Of a stretch of DNA of 64,000 bases, positions 1 through 11,278 are shown piece by piece; positions within the stretch are counted from its first letter, which is position 1; the number at the start of each line of letters is the position of its first letter. Both the position numbers and the translations under genes were made by a program. The DNA comes from Yamagishiella unicocca (taxonomy: Eukaryota > Chlorophyta > Chlorophyceae > Chlamydomonadales > Volvocaceae): positions 124,001-188,000 of the forward strand of contig BDSL01000053.1 in the NCBI GenBank assembly GCA_003116995.1, read 5' to 3'. Under the pieces are notes generated by a model that was given only the letters and a program-made list of their open reading frames with translations, searched no databases and was not told the origin of the DNA.

Positions 1-54
1 GAGGGGCGCTGCTCCCGAACCTCCGCCCCCACCTCCACCCTCCGCCCGCGTATC

Positions 55-75
55 CGGTTCATTTCTGTAACCCCC
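55..75 (+). repeat. Shared intron 3'-end sequence, copy 1
   Basis: The stretch CCGGTTCATTTCTGTAACCC, just upstream of the acceptor at 101, recurs identically at 39760-39779, also just upstream of an acceptor in another gene. The identity exceeds what polypyrimidine composition explains. Confidence 0.6.
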
Positions 76-101
76 CTCCGCCCCCCCCCGATGGTCTCCA
101 G

Positions 102-1595
102 GATGGACCGAATCAAGCGCCACCAAGCCAAGATCCAGGACGCGGCTGACCGGCAGGGTGAGACGCGGCGGCGCTGGCTGGAGACGCCCCTCGTGGAGCG
201 CTACTACAAGGAGCGAGAAGACGAGCGGGCGGCGGAGGAGGTGGGGCTGCTAGGGCTGCTGCTAGGGCTGCTGCTGCTAGGGCTGTTGTAGGGCTGCTGT
301 AGGGCTGCTGCCGCTGCTGCTGCTGCCGCTCGCGTGGGGTAGGGAGGGCACCTGAGGGCTGAGATGCCAGCCCACGGTCTCTAGCGAGCGGCGCTGCGAG
401 TGCGAGCGTTAGGGCTTGCGAGCTGTTGTCATGGCTTGGACTCAAGCTGCTGGTGCTGCTGCTGATGCTGCTGGTGCTGCTGCCGCTGCTGCTGTCACGG
501 CCGCTGCTGGCGCAGGAGCGGCGTGCTACCAAGCAGAAGGAGGCGGCCAAGCAGAATACTGCGGCGGTGGGGGAGCAGCTCAAGGAGCGGGAGGCCACAA
601 AGCTGCGGCTCAAGGCGGAGGAAGACGTAAGCCAGCGGCCGGGAGGGGGGGCGGTTGTAACGACCCCGAGGGGTGTTGCGGCCCTGGGGAGGGTCGGTTG
701 CTATGAGGGGTGTCCGTGTGTGTATTTACATGTGTATGCATGCTGGCCCCCGCCCCGCCTACGCTCATGAGCCAACAGCCCCCCTCCACATAAACACACA
801 CACACACATACAAACACACAAACACACAAACACACAAACACACAAACACACAAACACATAAACACACAAACACACAAACACACAAACACACAAACACACA
901 AACACACACACCACCTCAACCCTCAGGCCTACGCTGCCACCGTGGCGGCCCGGGTGCGGGCTGCGGAGGAGGCGGAGAGGGCTCGGAAGCTGGCGCTGGC
1001 GGAGCAGAAGCAGCGGATCCGGTCCGAAATCGAGGCGCAGGTGGGCAGCTGGGCGGCAGGGGGCCCCTGGTGTTACATGCCGGACGTTTCTAGAGCCTAG
1101 ACCCGTGGCTGCGTCGTGCTGCCGGTCATGCTGCTGAACCCACGGCTGGTGGTGCTGAGAGCAAATACTAACGCGACGCGCACACGGTTCTGGGTTTTTT
1201 CGCTGTGGAGTATCACGGCTTCACATCCGCGCGTTGAGGTAGCGACGCGGCATGCTTTGCTGGCCCGTATCATTTGCAGCGGCGCTAGCCGGTACAGTAC
1301 CATATCGGTACAGTACCATACCGATAAATTCCCAGTCGGTGTGAAGGGCCAAACACCCGCCAAACCCTCATCCTCAACCGTACCTGGCCCACCCCTCATC
1401 TTCATCCGCAACCCCCGCTCCCGCCAGCTGCGTGATGTCGCCGCTCGGAGACGCGAGGCCGCCAAGCCCATGACCGAGACCGAGCGGCTGCTCAACAACC
1501 GGACGCTACAGCAGGTCCAGGTGTGGCACTCCACGGGCAAGCTATCGCTCCCCGACCTCACCGCGTCGGCGCCCGCGGCCACCTTCGCGCAATAG
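102..1595 (+). CDS. Coiled-coil protein, 3' part of a gene (5' end outside or unclear)
   Basis: Four exons join in phase: 102-240, 516-626, 927-1040 and 1428-1595 (stop TAG). They give about 176 residues that are almost wholly charged helix, rich in Glu, Arg, Lys, Ala and Gln, as in trichohyalin-like coiled coils. The last exon ends with a less charged tail containing [15 protein letters not shown]. The first visible exon follows a long pyrimidine tract and CCAG, so it is probably internal and the true start lies upstream; a start at ATG 103 cannot be excluded. Algal proteins of this composition are often ciliary, but I see no family-specific motif and do not assign a function. It converges on the mitochondrial peptidase gene. 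Confidence 0.6.
791..912 (+). repeat. CACACAAA-type microsatellite in an intron
   Basis: About 120 bp of CACACAAA units with minor variants fill the 3' half of the intron between exons 516-626 and 927-1040. The acceptor follows almost directly, so the A/C-only tract acts in place of a normal pyrimidine tract. Confidence 0.85.
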
Positions 1596-2669
1596 CTGGG
1601 GGGCCTAATCAGGACCGGGCGCTCCAGGGAGGGGGCTGGGGCTGGGCGGGTGGGTTGCGAGGGTGGCGTTGAACTGCGCGGATGTGCGGTCGTGTCACGT
1701 TGCGCGTCAGTACGTGCACGGTGCGCTGCAAAGTGGCCGGGTGCGGAGGAGCCGTCAGCGGCGGACGTGACTGGGTGGCTGATACTGGGTAGCTGCCGTG
1801 TATGCAGCTGGTTGGTAGGGTGGTGGCGTGGGGGGCTGGTTGGAGGTGGAGTGGGTCTGCTCGGCGGCGCCAGCCGGTGGGCAGGGTGAGCAGCAGGCCG
1901 GGGCGTGGGGGGGTGGCGAGTAGACCCGGTTAGCGGTTACATGACGTAGGAAACGGAGGGTGTGGGGGGTGGCGAGTAGACGCGGAGCTCCGAGCATGAG
2001 CAGGTGCAGGGGAGGCGAGGCCCCCCGAGGGTGTCGTACATAAGTGGATGAAAGGCCCGGCCCGGGGGGAGCTCTCCGGTGGAGTGCTGTGTGGTACTAG
2101 CAGGTAGCTAATCGAGGTAGCTGGAGGTAGGCTCGGGAGATGTGTGGGGCAGTGGGCGGCTGGGCCCTGATTGTACGGCACGAGTGAGCAAGGTTGGAAG
2201 CTGTCGGACGAAAATAAAAGGTGCGGAGCGGTGGGTCAGTGGGTCGGTGGGTCGCTGTCCGACCCGGCTGGGCTGTGGAGACATGGCTAGGGGGTGTGGT
2301 GCTGAAGGGTGCGGGCATGGCTTGGACGAGGGGGAGGGGGAGGGTCCATTTGCTGCTGCTGCTGCGCCTTGCGCCGCTGCCCGGGCAGGTAGCCGTGGGG
2401 CGCCCTCCCTGCCGCCAGCCAGCTGACGTGGGGGCGCGTTCTCGCTCTGCGGTGTGCGGAATCCATGGACCCCCCAAATCCGGCGCCGCATGGACAAATG
2501 ATGCGGCGCGGTTGGTGCTCCGAGGCTCGACATTGCTGGGCATAGTGCCGTACGGTGCCATACGGTGCCGTACGCATGCTTCCACTCAACGGCAGGAGCC
2601 ACAACGCCGCTAGGCAGCACTCACCGAGGGGAGTACATCTGTGCCGTACATCTGCGCCGTACGGCGCTG

Positions 2670-2674
2670 TGTAA
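2670..2674 (+). terminator. TGTAA polyadenylation signal, candidate for the coiled-coil gene
   Basis: TGTAA is the usual volvocalean poly(A) signal. This one is about 1.07 kb past the stop codon, so the assignment is tentative. Confidence 0.35.
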
Positions 2675-2734
2675 GATGACGAACTACGACCCCGCCGTAC
2701 CTCCCTGCGCCCGCAGCTGCGAGGTTGTGACGCC

Positions 2735-2756
2735 AAACCCTAAACCCTAAAACCCC
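2735..2756 (+). repeat. Interstitial telomere-like CCCTAAA repeats
   Basis: About three units of AAACCCT/AAAACCC. It is the first of several such tracts in and around the mitochondrial peptidase gene. Confidence 0.7.
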
Positions 2757-2958
2757 AGGCTCTACAACCCTAGTCTCTCGGGGTGGTCAGCCAACAGCCT
2801 GCTCGCCAGCGGCTGACGCGTCGTACTGCCAGCCGCGACAGATGACAGCGCGGGGGGGGGGGCGCGGGTGGGCGGGTGGTCTCTCCGAAGCAGAAGTGAG
2901 CAGCAGCAGCATCACGCGCTCCGCATGCGCCAGAGTCACTCGCCGCTGCCGATGAGGA

Positions 2959-2963
2959 TTACA
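2959..2963 (-). terminator. TGTAA polyadenylation signal of the mitochondrial peptidase gene
   Basis: TTACA on the + strand reads TGTAA on the gene strand, about 78 nt past the stop codon at 3041. That is a normal distance for an algal 3' UTR. Confidence 0.6.
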
Positions 2964-3040
2964 ATGAGTTCTGCCATCCGGCCTCAGTCCGAGTACGTAA
3001 CATAACCGTGTGGGGTCCCGGGGCGGGGCCCCCGCCCTGC

Positions 3041-6000
3041 CTAGCACCCCCGCCCCTTCTGGAGGACCTCCAAATAAGGGCCCGGCCGCGGCGCATACCC
3101 TCCCTCGAGCTCCTGCAGCAGGCCCCCCGACGGCGACAGCGCCGCCGCCAGTCCGCGCTGCCGCTGCAGCTGCCTGGGCTCCTGCCGCCGCGACCTCCCC
3201 CCCGCCTCCGCCTCCGACAACGAGCTCCGAAACCTGTCCGCCGAGCAGCCCTCCGCCAGGCCCGCCATCAGGTGCAGCGGCTCCAGCGAGCCCCCCGGGG
3301 CCAGGAGCCGCTCCCGCAGGAGGTCACCTGCCGGGGGGAGGAGTGCAAGGAAAACCCGTGTGGCGGGGGGAGGAGAGGGGAGGGAGGGGAAGATGGGTGC
3401 CAAAACCCACACCGCAACCCGCAACCAGTTCCTGCTCCGCCGGCTCACCCGCAGCGCAACCCGCAACCCCGTGAGCCCCCACCTGACCCCCCACGGGTTT
3501 TCCTTGCAACCACCTGCCCCCCCACCTGCCCCCCACCTGGCCGTTTCCCCCCGCCCCACCTGCCGTCGGGTCCATGGGTGAGTCCTGCAGCCCCGTGGTG
3601 CGCCACAGCTGCGCCGCCAGGCAGCGGGCATACACGTAACTGTAGTATGCGCCGCCGTAGATAGTGAGGTGGCCCACCCGCAGCTCGGGGCTGGTGCCGG
3701 GGACGTACGGCACACTGCTGGCCACCTCAACCGCCTGCGGGTGTGGGGTTTTAGGTTTTGAGGGTTAAAGTTTTTAGTTTGTTAGTTGTGTAGTTTTTAG
3801 ATTTTACGTTTTTAGTTTATTAATTTTTGAGAATTTGAGCTTCAAGCTTTTGAGCTTTTGAGCTTGGTAGGGTTTTCCTGGACTCAAAGGAGGGGTGGAC
3901 AGCAAGCCTCATCAAGAGGGGATCGCCAGCAACTCGGCAGACAAGCAGCATGGGGGGGAGGAGGAGATGACACCCGTGGGTCGGCACTGAAGTCGTAGAA
4001 ATCCGATGCCAGAGGCGGGCGGGGGAGGAGAGGTGGTTGGCTCCAACACGCACCTGCCGCCACACGTCACTCGTCGTACGGCCCCCTGCCCCTGCCTGTC
4101 CCGGCCCCGGGGGGTGCTCTCCGAAGTACCACTGGTCGGCAAGGGACAGCACCAGCTGCTGCTGCAGCTCCAACGCGGAGGTGGCGGAGCGGCCAGCAAC
4201 CAGCTCCCTGGGGGGAGGGGGGTAGGGGGGGGGGGTCACATAAAGGAACCGGTAACTCGACTTGGGAATTCTAGTGGGTGCATAGCCTTGGGGGAGTGGG
4301 GGGGTGTGGCGGGTCGACTCGGTTACACGACATAGGAGGGGTTTTGAGGAAGGGTGGTGGGGTCTGGGGGGTGGGAGGACAGCGATGAATTGACAGAGGA
4401 GGAAAGGGAGGTGGGTCGGGGGCGAGTGGTCGTTGTGTCAAGGGCAGGGAGTCGGAGGTGCAGGTGCGCAGCGTGGCTCGTACATATGACGTCGTACATT
4501 CGCTGTATGTTCGATGTACGTACATTCGATGTGGTCTCCTCCAGCGTACATTCGATGTGGTCTCCTCCACGTTCCAGTACGGCAAGTGGCAGTACGGACC
4601 GGCCCCCCCCGGCGCCCCTTAGCTGCGCCCAACATCGTGGATTGTGCTCTCGCTACTATATGGTGCCTAGGTGGGGGCCCCCTATGTTAAGGTGGGCTGT
4701 GCCACTCCCTCCCCCGCACCACCGGCCCCACCGGGGGCCGCCGGCCCCACCTGAGCAGACCCGGCGGCAGCGCCTCGCCGTCCTCCGCGCCGCCGCCTGC
4801 TCCGCCGGAGCGATCCCGCGCCAGCACCGCCATGACCCGTGGGTCGGCTGCAAAGTACTCGAACAGGTGCGAGGGCACCTCCACCAGGTCCTGCGCGCAG
4901 CTGTGAGCAGGGCGGAGAGGACCGGGGGAGGGGGCGAGAAGACGCGTGGGTTGGCACTGTCTAGTAAGTTGAGTAGGTAACGTTTGGTACACAAACTTGG
5001 AGATGCATGCTGGAGAACGTGGATGAGGTCCGCGGGAAGAAGGAGGAGGAGGAGGAGGATGCGATGTTCCACAAGGGGTGAGAGGGGGGACTCAGCAGGG
5101 TGAGCAGCCATGCCGGCACATCCACCACACCCTCTGATGCACATGTCGGCACGCCCGACATGCGCCCCCGGCCCCGGTCTCCGCCCCCGGCCCCGGTCTC
5201 CGCCCCCGGCCCCGGTCTCCGCCCCCGGCCCCCGTCTCCGCCCCCGGCCCCGGTCTCCGCCCCCCCCGCACTCACCGTGTCCCCCACAGGTGCTGGTACT
5301 TGGTTCTGCTAAGCAGGTTGTGGCAGCAGTGCCCCAGCTCGTGCAGCAGCACCCGCAGCTCCCGGAAGGTCAGTGCAGGTCGGCCGCTGGAGGGGCAGGT
5401 GCCCGAGGCGGAGGACAGCAGCGCCATGACGGGCAGCTGGCGGCCGCCCCCCCTGGAGGGAGGCAGCTCCCGGCCGCACGTGATCGGGAATGTGACAGCA
5501 CTTGGGTACTTGCCGGGCCTGCGGGGGGGGGGTCGAGGAAGACCCGTGGATGGGAGGAAAACCGTTTAGGACAGGCGTTCGTCTGAGATGCGTGCTGGGG
5601 AGTGGGGAGGCGGTTCCCTCCTTCAGCCCGCTGGAGCCGGTAGGGAACCGACAACAGAGCCGCATCCGGGTGTGCGGAATGGGGGCGCCTCAGGAGCCAG
5701 AACACATCCCCTGGCTGTTATATTCCGGCCGCACCGCCCTCTTAATCAATGCCCACCCTAAACCCTGAACCCTGAACCCCGAACGAACCCTGAACCCTAA
5801 ACCCTAAACCTGCCCTTCCTCACCCACCTGTCTTGGCCCCCCACACACATGTCCCTCGCCCCACCTGTCCCTTGCCCCACCTGCCCCCCGCCCCACCTGC
5901 CCCCCGCCCCACCTGTCCCCCAGGTCCAAATACACAGTGCCCAGCGGCCCCAGGTCAGGGTGCGACGTCTCGCAGCGCAGAACCCCCGGAGCCCAGCCCT

Positions 6001-9000
6001 CCCCTGGAGCCGCCTCCGAAACCGCCAGCTCCATTCGGAACAGGTAGCGCAGCAGGCGCCGCACGCCTTCGAGCACGGAGGGGAGCGCCGTGTACTTGAA
6101 GACCGCGGAGGAGGGAGTGGTGGCCAGCTGCTGGCGGGCTCGTGCCGCGTAGTATTCCACATCCCAGGCGGCGAGGGGGGAGCCAGCTGATGTGGAGGAG
6201 GAGGAAAAGGAGGGCGCAGTGCCGTGCCGCATATCGGAGGCCTTGAGCTGGGCCAACGACTGGCGGCGGGACGTGGCGGGACAAGGGGGGGAGGGCAGAC
6301 GTGTGTGTTTCGTGTGGACATGCGGCAGGCTGCTCCCCAACCCCCACCTCACCCACCTGTCGGCACTCATGTTCCATCATCCCCACACGCAGCGCCGTAC
6401 ACCAATCAACCAAACACCCGGTAACCAACCTCAACCAACCTCAACCAACCAACCAACCAACCTCAACCAACCAACCAACCTCAACCAACCTCCCAACCAA
6501 CCTCAACCGGCCTCAACCAACCTCAACCAACCTAAGTCGGCCTCACCTGCAGCTCCCTCTCCGCCAGCGGCCGCACCTCCCCCGCCAATCGCTCCAGGAA
6601 GGCCACCACCGCGGCGGGGTTACCGGCCAGGCTGCCGCCCGAGGTGCGCAGAGCCGCGTAGCTGGGGTAGCCCTGTGGTGTGTGTATTGACGGGGCGGGG
6701 GGTTTAGGGTTCTAGGGTTCTAGGGTTCTAGGGTTCTAGGGTTCTAAGGTTCTAAGGTTCTAGGGTTTAGGGTTTAGGGTTCAGGGTTTTGACGGGGCGG
6801 GGGGGTTGTGCGGAAAGCCCGGGTACTGGGGGGGTGGGGTGCGACCTGCTGAGGAAGGCGGGAAGGAGTGCGCTAGGACGCTGTGACGAAGTCGGCGGTT
6901 GGTGACTGACCTCAACCTTCACAACCCTGCCGCGGGGATACCTTGTGTTATTGTGGGGGAGGACCTTTCGTCGAGGAGCATCGACTCCGCCTCCCTTCCC
7001 TCCCTGGCGCACCGACTCCGCCTCCCTTCCCTCCCTGGAGCCTCGCCGCCCTCACCTGCATCTGCGCCAGGTCCCGCCGCACCCCGATCATTTCCTCCAG
7101 CAGCCGCTGGTTGCATGCGGGGCTGGTGCCGGCGGCCATGTACACCTGGGGGCCGGGGAGGGCGAGGGGGGAGGCAGGACGGAAAGAGGGCCAGGTTCGT
7201 TGGGGGGAAGCAAGGTACGGCACCATCTCGTGCACTTCAGACTGCGGATCTAACCAACGAAACACAGCACGGCCCCCCGGCCGCCCCGCGCCGGCCCCCC
7301 ACCTGCCTCCGCACGCCCTCCTGCGGCTCCGAAACCATCACTCCCGCCACGCTGGACGGGTCGAGCACCACGCTGCGGCCCAGGCCCATAGGGGCGCGGC
7401 CCACCTTGCGCGGATCGGTCTGCGATGGGGGGGGCAGCGGAGGGCCCCAGTATCGTGCAGCTACTAGCTTCCCTTCGTGTTCACCAAACCTTGCACAGCA
7501 AACTGTGTGTCCATTGGTGTTGGTGTGACAGGCCGAAAGGGTGGGCCGGAGGCGGACGCGAGCGCGGAGGCGGCGAACGTGCGGCACTCCGCAGACAGGC
7601 CGAACGACATGGTCCCCTAATGCGCTCGACAGGGAGAGCTGAGTGGTGGTGGTGGTGGTGGTGGTGGTGACGGTGGTGGTGACGGTGGTGGTGGTGGTGG
7701 TGGATGCGCGAGTGAGGGCCCTGTCCCTCCACCTGCACCCACCCACCCACCCACCCGCCCACACCCACCTTAGGGCCCGCATGCTCCCTCGTCGGCCCCC
7801 CTTCGGGTTTCCTCTCCATCCCCACCCACCCCCTCCCTCCGCACCAGTGCTGAGTTGAAGGCCGCCGCGAAGTGCCCGTTGGCCGCCGCCAGCTCGGCCA
7901 CCCTGGAGCGCTGGGCGGCGGGCAGGTGGATTCCCGCCTGTGGGGGCAGCAGTTGGGGGCAGCAGTTGGGGGCAGGAGTTGGTTGGGGACGAGCGAAGAG
8001 GCTTGGCAGGAGGTGGTGGGGACGGACTGCTGGAGAGGGCGCTACGGGTTCCGGGTGCTGGCCCACCCCTCCCCACCAACTCAGACCCCACCTGCTCCAT
8101 GTCCTGTTTAAGCTTCTGCGCCACCAGCACACTCTCCCGGCACCACCCCGCCAGCTGGCGGGGGCTCAGCTGCGGGGCACCGGGAGGGTTTCAGGTTTAA
8201 CCCGTGGGTCGGCACTTCGCAAGTAAGTAACAACGATTAGAGGACAGGATGGCGGGGGCCGGGCGTGCCTGGGTCGTGGTGGCCCCAGCTGCCGGCTGCG
8301 GATCAGTTACGTCCGCCACTGGCGTACTCCACACCCCCAGCCACCCACCCACCCAGCCAGCCAACGTATGTTCTAAACGGTTTTTCCGGCATCCACGGGT
8401 CTTCCTCGAACCCACACACCCAGCCAGCCAGCCACCCACCTGCGGCGTCTCCCTGCGCTCCAGTGCCGTCAGGCTGGCCTCGTAAGCCCCCAGCGCCGCA
8501 CTCAGCCGCTGGTACATACCCTCGTGGTGGTTGACACGGGATATGTATTCTGGAGGGCGGGCAGGCGGGCGGGCGGGCGGGCGGAGGCGGGGGAGGGGGA
8601 GGGGGAGGGTTATAAGAGAATCCGCGAATCCACGGCCGACGGTGGAGGGGGGGAGCTGGCGAGTTGGGTTGTGTTGAGGTTGCGGGGTGATGCCCCCGGG
8701 GGCAACCCCGGCCAAGCTGAGGAGGACGGTCACGCGGCCCAACCCAGTGCTCCCCAAACGTCTGTCACAACCTGCTTCTTACCCATACACGCGTTTCCCT
8801 CGCAACCCAACCAGACGCAGGCTGCAAAAGCGGCGGCTGCAGCACACTGAGTGACGAGGGGGTGTGAAGGTTTTCAGGGGCGCGCAGCACGTAACGTGAC
8901 GTGAGAAGCCGCTGCCCCTCCCCGCTCCCCTCCCCCCCCCGCTCACCTCCCAGCTGCACGCACACACGACCCGCAGCCTGGCGCCACGCCGGGTCGGAGT

Positions 9001-9725
9001 GCACGTTACGACAGCACTCCGCCGCGTCGTACGTACGGCACAGCTGGTCCGACATTTCGTCCATGAGTGCCACCACCTGGATGCCATCCTCCGGTGTGGA
9101 GTCCAGCATCTCAGCCAGCAGCATGTCGCACCTGCGGGAGGGGGGCCGGGTGAGGGGGGGGGGAGGAGGACTGGGTTGGGGGAGGGCAGGGCCGTGGCGA
9201 ATGCTTCCGCTTCGGTGCGGCTCGGTACCGGCATCCCACAAATATTTCTAGATTAGTGTGGTGAGGGGTGGATGTAGACGATTTTCCGAGCCAGCAACAG
9301 GTGAAAAGGGAAGGGTGGGGCGGGCTGCCACACGGACGGCGATGGCGCCGGCACGCTCTTGCGTCAGGTGGGGTGGCGTTAGGCGACCGGATGGGGCAGT
9401 GCAGTGCAGGAAGTGCCTCTTTGCACCGGGTGAACACACACCCGTACGTCACACACCTAGCCTCCGTCTCTTCCGCCAACCGCATCCAGTCCTGGGGCCG
9501 CGTCAGCTCCGGCCGCCCAAACAGCCCCACGGCCGTCTGCCCGGGCCCAGCGCCGCTCCGTCGCCGAAACATAGACGACCAATCGGTGATAGTACGAGCT
9601 GTTGATGGGGGGCAGCTGCCAGGCTGTGCGCTAGGACCGCTCCATCGCAATGCGCATATGGCGACGGCGACATGCCGACTCCAGCGCCGGCCGCCGACAA
9701 CGAGGGCTGAAACTACCGGCAGCAT
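3041..9725 (-). CDS. MIP1: Mitochondrial intermediate peptidase (M3 metallopeptidase)
   Basis: Fourteen exons join in phase: 9725-9457, 9131-8947, 8549-8440, 8169-8092, 7937-7845, 7419-7303, 7145-7056, 6672-6547, 6259-5913, 5518-5276, 4900-4751, 4207-4054, 3734-3560 and 3327-3041. The protein is about 807 residues. It has an Arg-rich, acid-poor N-terminus typical of a mitochondrial presequence, then the M3 fold. The zinc site is HELGH at about 531-535, with the third ligand Glu about 560 in VEVPS. The stretches RTKYQHLWGTRC and GGAYYSYVYARCLA match the family closely. By homology it removes an octapeptide from imported matrix precursors after the main processing peptidase. Length is slightly above the usual 710 or so because of Ala/Gly-rich inserts. 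The introns are unusually loaded with tandem and telomere-like repeats. A small exon could be missing between 7845 and 7419. Confidence 0.9.
3745..3880. repeat. AT-rich degenerate telomere-like tract in a peptidase intron
   Basis: Repeated TTTTAG, TTTTGAG and GAGCTT words form an A/T-rich island in otherwise very GC-rich DNA. They look like decayed TTTTAGGG units, the Chlamydomonas telomere repeat. The tract lies between exons 4207-4054 and 3734-3560. Confidence 0.45.
4938..5022 (-). repeat. Diverged copy of the dispersed intron repeat
   Basis: It keeps the GAAGAC...CGTGG start and the GATGCATGCTGGAGAACG end of the dispersed repeat, but the centre is replaced. It lies in the intron between exons 5518-5276 and 4900-4751. 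Confidence 0.5.
5165..5268 (+). repeat. 18-bp tandem repeat, about 5-6 copies
   Basis: Units of CCCCGGTCTCCGCCCCCGG with one variant copy, in an intron of the mitochondrial peptidase gene, ending next to the donor of exon 5518-5276. Confidence 0.85.
5533..5600 (-). repeat. Dispersed intron repeat, copy in the peptidase gene
   Basis: It reads TCGAGGAAGACCCGTGGATG, then AAAACCGTTTAGGACAG, then GATGCGTGCTGGGG. It closely matches 24546-24622 and 24661-24733 and the reverse-orientation copies at 8371, 41498 and 49570. It lies in an intron. Confidence 0.75.
5663..5686 (+). repeat. 24-bp dispersed repeat, copy 1
   Basis: The sequence beginning CATCCGGGTGTGCGGAATGG recurs at 47882-47905 with one mismatch. 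Both copies lie in introns of unrelated genes. Confidence 0.6.
5755..5811 (+). repeat. Interstitial telomere-like CCCTAAA/CCCTGAA repeats
   Basis: About eight units of CCCTAAA and CCCTGAA in an intron of the mitochondrial peptidase gene. Confidence 0.8.
6415..6536 (+). repeat. CAACCAACCT tandem repeat in an intron
   Basis: Irregular runs of CAACC and CAACCAACCT fill about 120 bp. The tract ends roughly 10 bp before exon end 6547, inside the intron that follows that exon. Confidence 0.85.
6701..6789 (+). repeat. Interstitial telomere-like TTTAGGG/TTCTAGGG repeats
   Basis: About eleven units, mostly GGGTTCTA with TTTAGGG at both ends. It lies in a peptidase intron and is opposite in orientation to the tract at 5755-5811. 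Confidence 0.85.
7642..7702 (+). repeat. GTG/GGT trinucleotide repeat in an intron
   Basis: About 60 bp of GTG units with occasional GAC, between peptidase exons 7937-7845 and 7419-7303. Confidence 0.9.
8371..8410 (+). repeat. Dispersed intron repeat, reverse-orientation partial copy
   Basis: It reads CTAAACGGTTTTTCC, then GCATCCACGGGTCTTCCTCG. This is the reverse complement of the first 40 bp of the copy at 24661. It lies in a peptidase intron. Confidence 0.75.
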
Positions 9726-10112
9726 ACTTATAAGACACGGGTGCGGAATACGCTGCCAGCAGCGCGAGACGACTGTCGGCGCCGGTCACGCCGCTGCCGC
9801 TAAAGGTGTCATCGGAGCAATATTGGACAGTGTCGGCCCGACATCTACGGTTTCATAACTTTTATCTACGTCCGCATTTAATAAATCGACTGCTGAATGC
9901 TTCTAGGACACAGCTGTCGGGACTTTGGAGGGGAAGCGTCGGAACATAACCACCTGTCAGCAAGTCCCAAACAGACTTCGCTGAATGCATGACCAAAAGC
10001 CAGGATATAGTCCAGTTTATACTTTTCATAATGGCTTGTGCCGGACAAATCTCTCATGCGGATACCTGCACGGGTCTTTTTAAGGGAATCGGCAAAGTCA
10101 GGACACCACGAC

Positions 10113-10134
10113 CATGGCCATGCGCATGGCCATG
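10113..10134. repeat. Perfect 22-bp palindrome with a partial tandem copy
   Basis: The palindrome is built from CATGGCCATG and centred on CGCG-like TGCGCA. It is followed by a second partial copy to about 10151. It is about 390 bp upstream of the peptidase start codon. Confidence 0.8.
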
Positions 10135-11033
10135 ACCATGGCCATGCGCATCCTAATGCTACCAGGGCTTAGATCCTCTGGATGGCGTTGTTACCTGCGG
10201 AGGACAGGCCCATGGGTCGACGTTTTTCGATCCCCTTGCTCGATCTCAGTGCTCAAAACTGCTGCTTCGTGCGCTAAGTTTGCTCCTTTTGAGGAGCGGC
10301 ATATTCGCCTGAGCAGTGCTAGCAACCTGATTTTGTTTCCTTTGCTGATATGTCGTGGACGGCTGTGATGTGCGCATCGCGGTCGAGCGGGCGACCAAGG
10401 GGCGACGGCCCCTATGCACGTTACCGATCGCAGATCGCCTTCCATCTCTGAGGGTACCGCCAAAGGATACGCCAGTCAGCGCAACAAAAAGTTTTACACG
10501 GCGGGCAGGGCACATGGGTCCAGGCCCACGTGCACCAGTCTATCGCCTCGCTGCTCCAGGGCGGCACTCCGCTGGACCCAACTCCCAACCAACCATAGGT
10601 ACAACTAGGTTCATCAAGGTTTGCCCTAAGCCTCTCAGTGTCTGGTCAGATGCACGTACGCATGCATGCACACGTGCCACACTTTAGTCATCCAGCAACA
10701 GAGCCCCAAGCGCAGGACGTGCCGCTAGGCAGTCCGTAACGCATACAAGCAGGCGGCAGGACCCATCGGACAGTATCGTACGGCGTCCAACTGCCAGCGG
10801 TTGCGCTCAACTCAAAGCCACACTAGCACGTCGCAGTGTGGTCGGGACAACGGCGGGGTCGGTAACACGCGCATGACGGCGACCCCACACCTCCACACGC
10901 CCCACATCAGTGCTCGCCGACCACTTCACTTCGTTTCGTTCGCCGCCTTCTCGCAGCAGGCGGGCAGGCAACAGGGCACCGTGACGTACATTCACACGCA
11001 CGCGCGGCGGTGCCTCCAGTCCTCCCATCGACA

Positions 11034-11038
11034 TTACA
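11034..11038 (-). terminator. TGTAA polyadenylation signal of the SPOC-domain gene
   Basis: TGTAA on the gene strand about 240 nt past the stop at 11279. No nearer candidate was seen. Confidence 0.5.
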
Positions 11039-11278
11039 CGTACCACGTGCGCGGCTGCACATCCAATATACACGTCCACGCGCACATACACACACACAAG
11101 CGTTCCCACCCAACACCTACATACCGTTATCCGCCGACGCAACTCGCAGCCCAATACACGCGGTGCACTGGTCGTCCGTTTGCACTCCGTCCGGGTGCAC
11201 CCCAGGAGCCCAGCGTGGAACCCCTCCCCCAACCTCGAAACCTCCGCCCTCCTCGACCCCTCCCCCCAACCCGCTCTC

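Larger units (their letters stand above)
1596..3040. other. Convergent intergenic region; no gene recognised
   Basis: This lies between the stop of the coiled-coil gene (+) and the stop of the mitochondrial peptidase gene (-). It should hold both 3' UTRs. It contains repeated GTGCCGTACGG-like words near 2549-2575 and 2641-2665 and a short telomere-like run at 2735-2756. Open frames here (up to 170 codons) lack splice structure or recognisable motifs. Confidence 0.6.
9726..11278. other. Intergenic region upstream of the mitochondrial peptidase
   Basis: This lies between the start of the peptidase gene and the stop of the SPOC-domain gene, both on the minus strand. It should hold the peptidase promoter and the 3' UTR of the SPOC gene. 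Composition drops toward normal GC between 9840 and 10080. A perfect 22-bp palindrome sits at 10113-10134. No ORF here looks coding. Confidence 0.6.

Noticed and set aside
6701..6789. A true chromosome end
   Set aside because: The tract is short, impure and inside an intron with coding exons on both sides.
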